In this document: positions 1-6,050 of the stretch, in pieces
Layout: each line of letters starts with the position of its first letter
Numbering within the stretch: position 1 is the stretch's first letter
Source of the DNA: Candidatus Cloacimonadota bacterium
Lineage (GTDB): Bacteria > Cloacimonadota > Cloacimonadia > Cloacimonadales > WRIO01
Direction: 5' to 3'
Length of the DNA: 6,163 nucleotides
Assembly: GCA_023230175.1 (NCBI GenBank)
Contig: JALNXV010000225.1
Coordinates: forward strand, 1-6,163
The notes under the pieces: model-generated
Told to the model about the DNA's origin: nothing
The model's input: only the letters and a program-made list of their open reading frames with translations
The model's database searches: none
Made by a program: the position numbers and the translations under genes

Positions 1-785
1 TATGTAGTAATGCCAGGCAAAGACAAAACAATTCTAAAAATAAAGATGTTGAAAAACTGCTTGAATATATAGATGACAAAGAATATAATAATAATAAAAT
101 AATATTTGTTAATGTTACAGATAAATTAAATGAAAATTTAACTGGACTTGTTGCAATGAATATTGCGACAAAATATAATAAACCCTGTTTGTTATTAAGG
201 AAAGTTAAAAATAAACCAGATCATTATGCAGGAAGTGCCAGGAATATTAACAGATCACCACTTCCAAATTTAAAAGACTATTTAGAAGAAACAAATATGT
301 TTGAATATTGCCAGGGGCATCAAGGTGCGTTCGGAATAGAAATACATAAAGACAATATTCCAAAAGCAATTGAATTAATTAATGAGCAATTGAAAAATGT
401 TGATTTTACTTCATACTATGAAGTTGATTTTATTATTGATATTGATGATTTAGATATTAGTTTTATTAAAACAATGGATGAATTAAAAGATTTTTATGGA
501 CAGGGTATTGGAGAAGCATTAGTTTATATTAGTAATATAAAAGTAAGTAGAAATGATATTAATTTTATGGGTAAAGATAATAGTACTATTAAATTTGTAT
601 ATAACGATGAAATAACTTTTATAAAGTTTAGAATTGGAGAGAATGATCCAATTTATAAATGGTTAAATGATTGGGGAAATGATGATGATTTTATTGTTAT
701 TAATGTGATAGGTAAAGTAGGACTGAATAATTACAAAGGCATTTTAACACCACAGGTGATAATTGAAGATTATCAGGTAATATAA
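1..785 (+). CDS. recJ: RecJ-like single-strand DNA exonuclease (DHH/DHHA1 family), C-terminal part, 5' end outside window
   Basis: The frame with first full codon at base 3 is open from the window edge to the TAA at 783-785, giving 260 visible residues; the ATG at 156 is internal. RecJ-type enzymes are metal-dependent 5'-3' exonucleases on single-stranded DNA in recombination and repair. Visible residues 1-7 read CSNARQR, resembling the N-A-x-R segment that follows the DHH domain. Then come GLVAMNIA and KPCLLL, the DHHA1 pattern of a Gly-Leu-Val-Ala helix and a buried strand. GSARN lies at visible residues 77-81 and GHQGAFG at 105-111, the DHHA1 GS.R and GGH..A.G signatures. The catalytic DHH domain lies upstream and cannot be checked. 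The remaining ~150 residues, rich in Asp, Ile and Asn, look like the C-terminal OB-type region. It precedes a polymerase gene, which fits a phage replication cluster. Another DHH phosphoesterase subtype is possible; the DHHA1 call is firm. Confidence 0.82.
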   Translation, partial: CSNARQRQNNSKNKDVEKLLEYIDDKEYNNNKIIFVNVTDKLNENLTGLVAMNIATKYNKPCLLLRKVKNKPDHYAGSARNINRSPLPNLKDYLEETNMFEYCQGHQGAFGIEIHKDNIPKAIELINEQLKNVDFTSYYEVDFIIDIDDLDISFIKTMDELKDFYGQGIGEALVYISNIKVSRNDINFMGKDNSTIKFVYNDEITFIKFRIGENDPIYKWLNDWGNDDDFIVINVIGKVGLNNYKGILTPQVIIEDYQVI

Positions 786-790
786 AGGGG
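784..790 (+). promoter_or_regulatory. Ribosome binding site of the upstream homing endonuclease
   Basis: AAAGGGG overlaps the recJ-like stop codon and lies 7 bases before the ATG at 798. It fixes that start and suggests translational coupling with the preceding gene. Confidence 0.65.
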
Positions 791-797
791 AATAGAT

Positions 798-1637
798 ATG
801 AGTTATATAATAGATTTATACACCCAAGGCAATTCTGCGTTAAAAATTTCTAAACAAGAAAATATTCCTGTTCATCAAATATACAAAATATTGGAAAAAA
901 ACAATATTCCAAGAAGAAGCAATCGAATAAATAATAAAAAATATAGTTGCAATGAAGATTATTTTGAGAATATAAATACGTCAGAAAAAGCATATTGGTT
1001 AGGTTTTTTATACGCTGATGGCTTTGTTTCAAAAAATGAAAAATTTTATAATAGAGGATCGTTAGGAATATCTTTGGCAATAGAAGACAAAGAACATTTA
1101 GAAACATTAAATAAAGATTTAAATTCAAATTATCCTATAAACATATATAGTGTAGTTAATGGTTATAAAATTGGTATTCAATATGCAAGAATAATTATTA
1201 AAAGTGAAAAAATATTTAATGATTTGATTGATAAGGGTTTAAGTGAAAGAAAATCAGAGATTAAAAAACGTCCAAAAAAAATACCAGAAGAATTAATTAA
1301 ATATTTTATACTTGGATATTTTGATGGGAATGGTTGTATTTCAATACATAGAAGAAAAAATAATGATAAGTTGGATTTTAAATTTAGAATTACAAGTACA
1401 GATGATGTATTATATTTTATTACAGATTATTTATATAACAATAAATTAATATACAATAAAAGAAAATTAGACAAACGACACATATACGATATTGTCTCTA
1501 ATTTAGAATACGGAGGGAATAGGCAAGTATATAAAATTATGCACCATCTGTATCAAAATACACCCAGATTTTTAAAAAGAAAACATGAAAGATATTTAAT
1601 ATTAAAAAATCAACTTATGAAAGAAGGGAAAATATGA
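798..1637 (+). CDS. Free-standing LAGLIDADG homing endonuclease with N-terminal helix-turn-helix; second motif Asp replaced by Asn
   Basis: This is a 279-residue site-specific DNA endonuclease of the two-motif (monomeric) LAGLIDADG type, which cuts a long target in DNA lacking the element so that repair copies the element in. Residues ~3-40 form a helix-turn-helix of the sort often fused to phage endonucleases (IIDLYTQGNSALKISKQ, then a recognition-like helix). Motif 1 is WLGFLYADG (67-75) with D74. Motif 2 is ILGYFDGNG (171-179), where the penultimate position, normally the metal-binding Asp or Glu, is N178 (codon AAT, 1329-1331). The 'LSERKS' segment before motif 2 has a counterpart, 'IGERKS', in the intron-borne endonuclease downstream, so the two are the same architecture and probably distant paralogues. 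The gene sits between recJ-like and dnaE, 12 bases after the former and overlapping the dnaE start by ATGA. No ribozyme core is visible around it, so it is free-standing. Activity is uncertain because of N178. Confidence 0.87.
   Translation: MSYIIDLYTQGNSALKISKQENIPVHQIYKILEKNNIPRRSNRINNKKYSCNEDYFENINTSEKAYWLGFLYADGFVSKNEKFYNRGSLGISLAIEDKEHLETLNKDLNSNYPINIYSVVNGYKIGIQYARIIIKSEKIFNDLIDKGLSERKSEIKKRPKKIPEELIKYFILGYFDGNGCISIHRRKNNDKLDFKFRITSTDDVLYFITDYLYNNKLIYNKRKLDKRHIYDIVSNLEYGGNRQVYKIMHHLYQNTPRFLKRKHERYLILKNQLMKEGKI
1623..1629 (+). promoter_or_regulatory. Ribosome binding site of dnaE, inside the endonuclease 3' end
   Basis: GAAGGGA lies 4 bases before the dnaE ATG (1634) and within the final codons of the upstream endonuclease. 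Start and stop share ATGA (1634-1637), so the selfish gene supplies the polymerase's Shine-Dalgarno and the two are probably translationally coupled. Confidence 0.6.
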
Positions 1638-3934
1638 TTAATTTACATGTTCATGATGCAAAAGGTTCATTGTTGGATTCTATTGCAACAGTTGATAAAA
1701 TAGTTGAATTTGCAAAAAAAAATAATCAAACTGCGATAGCATTAACCAATCATGGAATTATGACTTCATTTGTTGATTTTGTGAAAGAATGTAATAAAAA
1801 TGATATTAAGCCTATCATTGGATGTGAAATTTATGAAACTGATGACATGCATGAGAAGCAAGACACTAGAGATTATCAACAACCAAGATATCATTTAATA
1901 TTATTGGCAAAAAATAAGATTGGTTTGCAAAACTTATTTAAAATAGTATCTATTTCCAATACAGAAGGTTTTTATAAAAAACCAAGAGCATCCTTAGATT
2001 GGATTGAAAAAAATAATTGTGGGAAAGGAATTATATGTTTAACTGCTTGTCAAGCAGGTAGATTAAGTAAGTATTTAATTAATGATAAAGAATTAGAAGC
2101 AATACAATTTGTTAAACAATTGCAATCTATATTTGATTATGTGTCATGTGAGATACAATCCCATAAAACGATTGATCAGCACAATGCAAATAAAAAAATA
2201 TATGAATTTTCACAAAAATATAATTTGCCTTATGTTATTACCACTGATGCTCATATGATAAATAAAAACGAAATTGACACTCATGCAATTTTTGTTGAAA
2301 TCGGAGAAGGAAGAGAAGTAGGAGAGAGTTATGTTGATTGTTATTTACAAACAGATTCAGATGTTTACAATATTTTAGAAAAACAATTTTCAAAAGAAAT
2401 TATAAAAGAGGGTATTAATGAAACTATTTTAATTTCAAATATGATTGAAAATATTGATATTGGTTTAAATAATGGTGTTATAATGCCTAAAATACCTGTG
2501 CAAGAAGGATTTAATTCAAATAAAGAATATTTGAGACATTTAGTTTTCAAAGATTTTGAAAAAAAGTTTTCTCATTTATTAGCAGAAGATCAACAAATAA
2601 GAAAAGATAGACTTGAAATGGAATTGCCTATTTTATATGAGTTAAATTATACAGATTATTTTATTATGTTATATATGTTGGTAGAAGAAGCAAAAAAGAG
2701 GGATATCCCAAGAGGGTATTCTAGAGGTTCAGGAGCAAATTGTTTATGTCTTTATATGTTAGGTGTAACTCAAATAGACAGCATTAGATGGGACTTAGAT
2801 TTTTCAAGATTTGCTAATTTGGGTAGAAAATCAATTGCTGATTTTGATTTTGATATTTCCAAAAATAGACGAAAAGAATTTATTGAAATATCAGAAGAAC
2901 TTTTTGGGAAAGAGAATGTTGCACCAATTGCTACATTTAATACTTTAAGTACAAAAGTAGCAATAAGAGACGTTGGTAAAGTATTAGATGAAAAATCAGA
3001 AGAGTATAAAGGTAAGATACCTTATAAATTACGTGATGAAGTGGCAAAGATGATACCTACTATTAATACTATAAATGATTTAGGTGAGGAAGAAGAAAAA
3101 GAAGTATTATTAAGAGATGTGTTGTTTAAAAACGAAAGATTAAAAGAAATATATGAGCAATATCCCTTGTGGTTTAAGTATGTTATGGAATTAGAAGGTT
3201 TGCCTAAAAGTATGGGTAGACATGCAGCAGGAACTATAATAACTCCCAATCCAGTTGTTGAATATTGTCCTATTTGTTATGATTCTGAAGATAATATTAT
3301 GATTCAATTAGAAATGCATTCAGCAATGGATGATTTAGGTTTAACTAAAATGGATTATCTTGGACTTGAAACAGTAGACATTGTAGATGACACATTAAGA
3401 ATGGCAGGATTAACTTGGGATGATGTAAATATAGATCACTTAAACCTTGAGGATTCAGAAGTATATGAAAAAGTTTATAAAAGTGGCAATACCATTGGAA
3501 TATTTCAAATGGAATCTGCTGAGGCAAGAAGAATGTGTATAGAAGCAGAAGTTGATAATGTAGAAGATATAATAGTCATTAATGCAGCAAACCGACCAGG
3601 AACAAAAGACAATTTCCCTGATTATTGTAAAAACAAAAAATATCCCAATGAAATTGAAGTGTTGCATGAGGATTTGAAGAAAATATTTAATAAAACTCAA
3701 TATGTTTTACTTTATCAGGAGCAAGCATTACAGTTATTTAGATACGCTGGTTTTCCTGAAGAAGAGGTAGATTCTGCGAGAAGAGCAATTGGGAAAAAAT
3801 TGAAAGATGAAATGGAAAAATTAGAGATTAAGTTTAAAGAGGGATTGTTAAACAAAAATTGGAATGAAGATCAGATTAATGAAATATGGGGACTAATGCT
3901 TAAGCAAGCCGATTATTCGTTTAATCGAGGGCAT
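1634..3934 (+). CDS. dnaE: DNA polymerase III alpha subunit (DnaE type), exon 1, residues 1-767
   Basis: This is the replicative DNA polymerase of the element, C-family, DnaE (not PolC) layout. The N-terminal PHP domain (1 to ~260) begins LHVH and has TNHG (38-41), GCEIY (63-67) and TTDAH (203-207). Comparing with the Thermus enzyme from memory, all nine metal ligands seem kept: H5, H7, D15, H40, E65, H87, C139, D205, H207. The palm/catalytic region has SRGSGAN (363-369) and ADFDFD (402-407), in place of the usual PDIDxDF, with predicted catalytic D403 and D405. The third catalytic Asp is D574 in TKMDYLGL. Further family blocks are GRHAAGTIIT (528-537), IFQMES (623-628), NRPG (653-656), YQEQA (694-698) and RRAIGKK (716-722). 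The exon ends after H767 of the invariant FNRGH, at the intron 5' splice site. Unspliced RNA would add 11 foreign residues and stop at TAA 3968-3970. Joined to 5008-6039 it encodes 1110 residues, normal for DnaE. No separate proofreading subunit is in the window. Confidence 0.93.
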
Positions 3935-3967
3935 AAAATTGTGTGCCACAATATGGTGACATATTGT
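3930..3967 (+). other. Intron 5' splice site with P1 and P2
   Basis: P1 pairs exon bases 3930-3934 (GGCAT) with the internal guide 3943-3947 (GTGCC). The last exon base T3934 faces G3943, the U.G wobble that defines group I 5' splice sites, so cutting is after 3934. P2 follows at once: ACAATATG (3948-3955), a GTGA loop of the GNRA class, and CATATTGT (3960-3967), a perfect 8-bp stem. In this family L2 GNRA loops usually dock on P8. The in-frame stop for unspliced exon 1 (3968-3970) is immediately after P2. Confidence 0.82.
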
Positions 3968-3973
3968 TAAAAA

Positions 3974-4093
3974 CTTCCGAAACTGCTGGAAACCCCTTAG
4001 AGCCTTATAAACTACAACGTAATCAGTAATGATAAGCGTGAATGTTTGAAAATTATAAGGATTGGGCAATCAGCATGGAAATTATCGTGTATA
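3974..4093 (+). other. 5' half of the ribozyme core: P3, P4, P5 arm and P6 5' strands
   Basis: P3 5' strand is 3974-3979 (CTTCCG). P4 pairs 3984-3988 (TGCTG) with 4071-4075 (CAGCA). The P5 arm has CCC near 3993-3996 facing GGG 4064-4066, then a perfect 8-bp stem CCTTATAA (4003-4010) with TTATAAGG (4053-4060). Within the arm, ATCA (4022-4025), a GTAA loop of the GNRA class and TGAT (4030-4033) make a small hairpin flanked by ACG/CGT. P6 GG (4077-4078) and P6a ATCGTGTATA (4084-4093) pair with 4905-4906 and 4892-4901 on the far side of the endonuclease gene. Confidence 0.78.
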
Positions 4094-4106
4094 TAGATTA
4101 ATAATT

Positions 4107-4113
4107 GGGAGGT
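4107..4113 (+). promoter_or_regulatory. Strong Shine-Dalgarno of the intron endonuclease, followed by ATT rather than ATG
   Basis: GGGAGGT is the strongest ribosome binding site in the window. At normal spacing (5 bases) and in the endonuclease frame the codon is ATT (4119-4121), followed by codons for TNKKYSNE. No ATG, GTG or TTG in that frame lies nearby. Confidence 0.6.
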
Positions 4114-4118
4114 ATATA

Positions 4119-4940
4119 ATTACAAATAAAAAATATTCAAACGAAATAGAAAGACAAATAGTTGATGAATATCTTAACGGAGCAAGCACAAAATATTTGA
4201 AAGACAAATATAATTTTAAAACGAATAAGTCAATTATAGATAAAGTTAAAAAGTATGGTGAAAATCCAAGGACTCAAAGAGAAGAATTGATGTTAAATAA
4301 AACATATGAGGAATTTTCAATGTCTATAATTGATAGTTGGTTTAAAGCATATTATTTAGGGTTAATAATTGCAGATGGTTATATTGTTAATAGCGTAGTC
4401 GGCATTGATATGGTAGACGAAGATGTTATACAATTTATATCAAATATTATTGATAAACCATATAATATAATAAAAAGAAAACCACCGAGACAAAATAAAT
4501 ATAGAATTACCCTAAATAGTCCACGTTTAATTGATGAATTTAAACGGTTAAATATTGGAGAAAGAAAATCAAAAACATTAGGTGCAATAAATCTATATGA
4601 TATTGAATATAAATATTTTCCTTATATAATACGTGGATTGATTGATGGAGACGGATGGATTAGAAAAGATGGCAAAGAATTTTTTATATGTAGCGCTTCG
4701 TTAGAATTCATAAAATGGTTAAAAAACAAAATGGAAGAAAAAATATATATGCAAGATTTAAATATTGTTCAACAAGATGAAATTAATAAAACCACAATGT
4801 ATCAATTAAGATCATCTTTAAAAAGAAACATTAATATATTAAAAGTCTTGGTATATGACCAACCTTATGGAATGCAAAGAAAATATAATCTTATACACGA
4901 TAAACCTTCAGAGACTATAATGGAAGATACTTTATATTAA
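4119..4940 (+). CDS. Intron-encoded LAGLIDADG homing endonuclease (start codon uncertain, probably ATT)
   Basis: This protein presumably cuts intronless dnaE alleles near the FNRGH site so that the intron is copied in. Counted from ATT 4119 it has 273 residues. An N-terminal helix-turn-helix (~6-45, IERQIVDEYLNGAS) precedes two LAGLIDADG motifs: YLGLIIADG (79-87, catalytic D86) and IRGLIDGDG (171-179, catalytic D178), both with the acidic residue intact. The frame stays open back to a TTG at 4062 (292 residues), but that TTG lies in the P5/P4 strands, has no spaced Shine-Dalgarno and would add a segment with no clear domain. The ATT lies correctly behind GGGAGGT and gives a natural-looking N-terminus; a single G-to-T change from ATG would explain it. 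The first in-frame ATG downstream (4293-4295) would delete the helix-turn-helix and has no clear Shine-Dalgarno. The last ~17 codons also form P6a, P7, P3 and P8 strands of the ribozyme, and the stop is in P8. Confidence 0.83.
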   Translation: MTNKKYSNEIERQIVDEYLNGASTKYLKDKYNFKTNKSIIDKVKKYGENPRTQREELMLNKTYEEFSMSIIDSWFKAYYLGLIIADGYIVNSVVGIDMVDEDVIQFISNIIDKPYNIIKRKPPRQNKYRITLNSPRLIDEFKRLNIGERKSKTLGAINLYDIEYKYFPYIIRGLIDGDGWIRKDGKEFFICSASLEFIKWLKNKMEEKIYMQDLNIVQQDEINKTTMYQLRSSLKRNINILKVLVYDQPYGMQRKYNLIHDKPSETIMEDTLY

Positions 4941-4957
4941 AGTATATGGGATAGTCC
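4892..4957 (+). other. 3' half of the ribozyme core: P6, P7, P3 and P8, overlapping the endonuclease C-terminus
   Basis: P6a 3' strand TATACACGAT (4892-4901) matches 4084-4093 perfectly. P6 CC is 4905-4906. P7 pairs 4913-4918 (GACTAT) with 4951-4956 (ATAGTC) and adds G4911-C4957 with A4912 bulged, the usual guanosine-site geometry. P3 3' strand TGGAAG is 4921-4926. P8 is ATACTTTA (4927-4934), loop TAT, TAAAGTAT (4938-4945). Codons for IHDKPSETIMEDTLY and the TAA at 4938-4940 are read from these same bases. Confidence 0.82.
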
Positions 4958-4960
4958 AGA

Positions 4961-5008
4961 CCACAACATATTTATATAATATGGCTTGGGAAACCAAGTG
5001 TGGTAAGG
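4961..5008 (+). other. P9/P9.1/P9.2 three-way junction and 3' splice site
   Basis: P9 CCACA (4961-4965) pairs with TGTGG (4999-5003). It encloses P9.1, CATATT/AATATG (4967-4972, 4978-4983), and P9.2, CTTGG-GAAA-CCAAG (4985-4998), whose GAAA loop is the kind that often docks on P5. TAAG follows, and G5007 is the terminal guanosine; exon 2 starts at GCC 5008. This position is the one that restores the DnaE reading frame and the family sequence H-A-V-A-Y without extra residues. The ATG at 4981 lies inside P9.1 and is not a gene start. Confidence 0.8.
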
Positions 5009-6039
5009 CCGTAGCATATGGTTTGCTTAGTTATCTTACAGCATATTTAAAAACGCATTATCCTTTAGAATTTATGACAGCATGTTTAACCGCCAAGAGT
5101 GATAATATGTCAAAATTAAGTATCTTTATTAATGAATGTCACAGGTTAAATATTCAAGTTGCACCACCAAACATTAATTTATCAGAACGGAATTTCACTG
5201 CAATAAAAAATAAAAATAAAATATTATTTGGATTATATGCAATTAAAGGCGTAGGAGATGCAGTAGTAGATACAATCATAGAAAATAGAAGATATGAAGG
5301 ATTTGATGACTTTTTATCTAAAACAAAGGAATCTGGAAAGATAACCAAAGGAACAATTATCAAGTTGGCAAAAAGTGGTTGTTTTCCAACAAAAAATAAA
5401 AGAAATTTTTTGCTTAGATATGCAAATAAATTATTTGAAAATGATTATAAAAATGAAATTTTTGAAGAAAGAAAAACTTTTAAATCAGTTAAGGAATTAA
5501 AAGAAGTATGGGGAATTGATACTGATACAATCAAAAATAAGCAAGAGAGACTTAAATTATTCAATCAAAAAAGAAAAGAAAAATTTGACAATGAAGAAGT
5601 AGATAGAACATTCAAAAAAGAAGATGCCCGACAAAAATATATTAAAGAATTTTCGTCAAAATATTTACAAGAAGAATTTATGTGGGAGTTTGAAACTTTA
5701 TCAATGTTTATTACATATGACCCATTAAAAGAAGCATATAAATATGTTACTCCTTGGGACGAAGTAGACGGTGGAGAAAAAGCAGTTGCTATCTGTGTAG
5801 TTGTAGATATTAAAAGAAAAAAAGATAAAAACAACAATGCTTTTGCCTATTTAGACTTATATACTCCTTATGGGATAATTGAAGCTACTTGTTGGGCAAG
5901 GCAATATAAAAACTTTAATGATTTAATTAAAAAAGGGAATAGTCTTGCAATTTTAGGACGGAAAAGAGATGGACAGTTTTTTGTTGAGTCTATCAAAACC
6001 TATCAGCAATGGTTAAAAGATAGAAATATAAACAACTAG
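5008..6039 (+). CDS. dnaE: DNA polymerase III alpha subunit (DnaE type), exon 2, residues 768-1110
   Basis: This is the C-terminal third of the split polymerase, in phase 0 with exon 1 after removal of 3935-5007. It starts AVAYGLLSY and continues TAYLKTHYP and EFMTACL, the strongly conserved helix that follows FNKSH in DnaE proteins. A helix-hairpin-helix region is at spliced residues ~840-873 (LYAIKGVGDAVVDTI). A charged Lys/Glu-rich linker runs ~910-995. An OB-fold region is at ~1026-1098, with AICVVVDIKRKK, a loop KDKNNNA, and IEATCWA. These are the duplex-binding and single-strand-binding parts of the enzyme. As a stand-alone frame it would appear to begin at ATG 4981, but those nine codons are intron sequence and there is no Shine-Dalgarno. 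The gene ends in TAG at 6037-6039, which overlaps the next gene's ribosome binding site. Confidence 0.92.
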   Translation, partial: AVAYGLLSYLTAYLKTHYPLEFMTACLTAKSDNMSKLSIFINECHRLNIQVAPPNINLSERNFTAIKNKNKILFGLYAIKGVGDAVVDTIIENRRYEGFDDFLSKTKESGKITKGTIIKLAKSGCFPTKNKRNFLLRYANKLFENDYKNEIFEERKTFKSVKELKEVWGIDTDTIKNKQERLKLFNQKRKEKFDNEEVDRTFKKEDARQKYIKEFSSKYLQEEFMWEFETLSMFITYDPLKEAYKYVTPWDEVDGGEKAVAICVVVDIKRKKDKNNNAFAYLDLYTPYGIIEATCWARQYKNFNDLIKKGNSLAILGRKRDGQFFVESIKTYQQWLKDRNINN

Positions 6040-6044
6040 GAGAT
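6037..6044 (+). promoter_or_regulatory. Ribosome binding site of the downstream gene
   Basis: TAGGAGAT includes the dnaE stop codon and lies 6 bases before ATG 6051, so the next gene is co-transcribed and probably translationally coupled. Confidence 0.6.
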
Positions 6045-6050
6045 AAACAA

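Larger units (their letters stand above)
3935..5007 (+). ncRNA. Group I self-splicing intron in dnaE, carrying a LAGLIDADG endonuclease gene
   Basis: The split falls between FNRGH (ending 3934) and AVAYGLLSY (starting 5008), which are contiguous in DnaE proteins, so the intervening 1073 bases must be removed in frame. Folding by eye gives a complete group I set: P1 (exon GGCAT with GTGCC, closing U.G at the splice site), P2 with a GTGA loop, P3 CTTCCG/TGGAAG, P4 TGCTG/CAGCA, an extended P5 arm, P6 with a 10-bp P6a, P7 GACTAT/ATAGTC with a bulged A, P8, and a P9/P9.1/P9.2 three-way junction. The terminal intron base is G5007, as required. CAGAGACTAT and GGGATAGTCC are the classic 3' core boxes. 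P7 and P3 are separated by only 2 bases, leaving no room for the P7.1/P7.2 of subgroup IA. No convincing P10 with the 3' exon was found. Stems were matched by hand, not by a covariance model. Confidence 0.93.

Noticed and set aside
4062..4118. TTG at 4062 as start of the intron endonuclease
   Set aside because: It lies in the P5/P4 strands and has no spaced Shine-Dalgarno (AAGG is adjacent, too close). It adds 19 residues without domain character, and a much better Shine-Dalgarno sits at 4107-4113. Not fully excluded.
4985..4998. CTTGG-GAAA-CCAAG hairpin as a terminator
   Set aside because: It is followed by TGTGGTAAG rather than a T run and fits P9.2 of the intron precisely.
3935..5007. Intein in DnaE at the FNxxH site
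   Set aside because: Both the frame after exon 1 and the frame before exon 2 are interrupted: exon 1 stops at 3968-3970, and the endonuclease is in another frame with its own Shine-Dalgarno. No intein splicing blocks are present, while a full set of group I stems is.
5008..5013. P10 pairing between the 3' exon and the internal guide
   Set aside because: Only about two pairs could be made with the bases before 3943, so I do not claim it; P10 is dispensable in some introns.
850..5837. Minus-strand open frames opposite the endonuclease and dnaE
   Set aside because: All are short, lie opposite well-supported genes, lack family motifs and ribosome binding sites, and reflect AT-rich codon use on the other strand.
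4981..6039. Separate second polymerase gene starting at ATG 4981
   Set aside because: The ATG is inside P9.1, has no Shine-Dalgarno, and the first nine codons have no DnaE counterpart. Similarity begins exactly at 5008, after the intron's terminal G.
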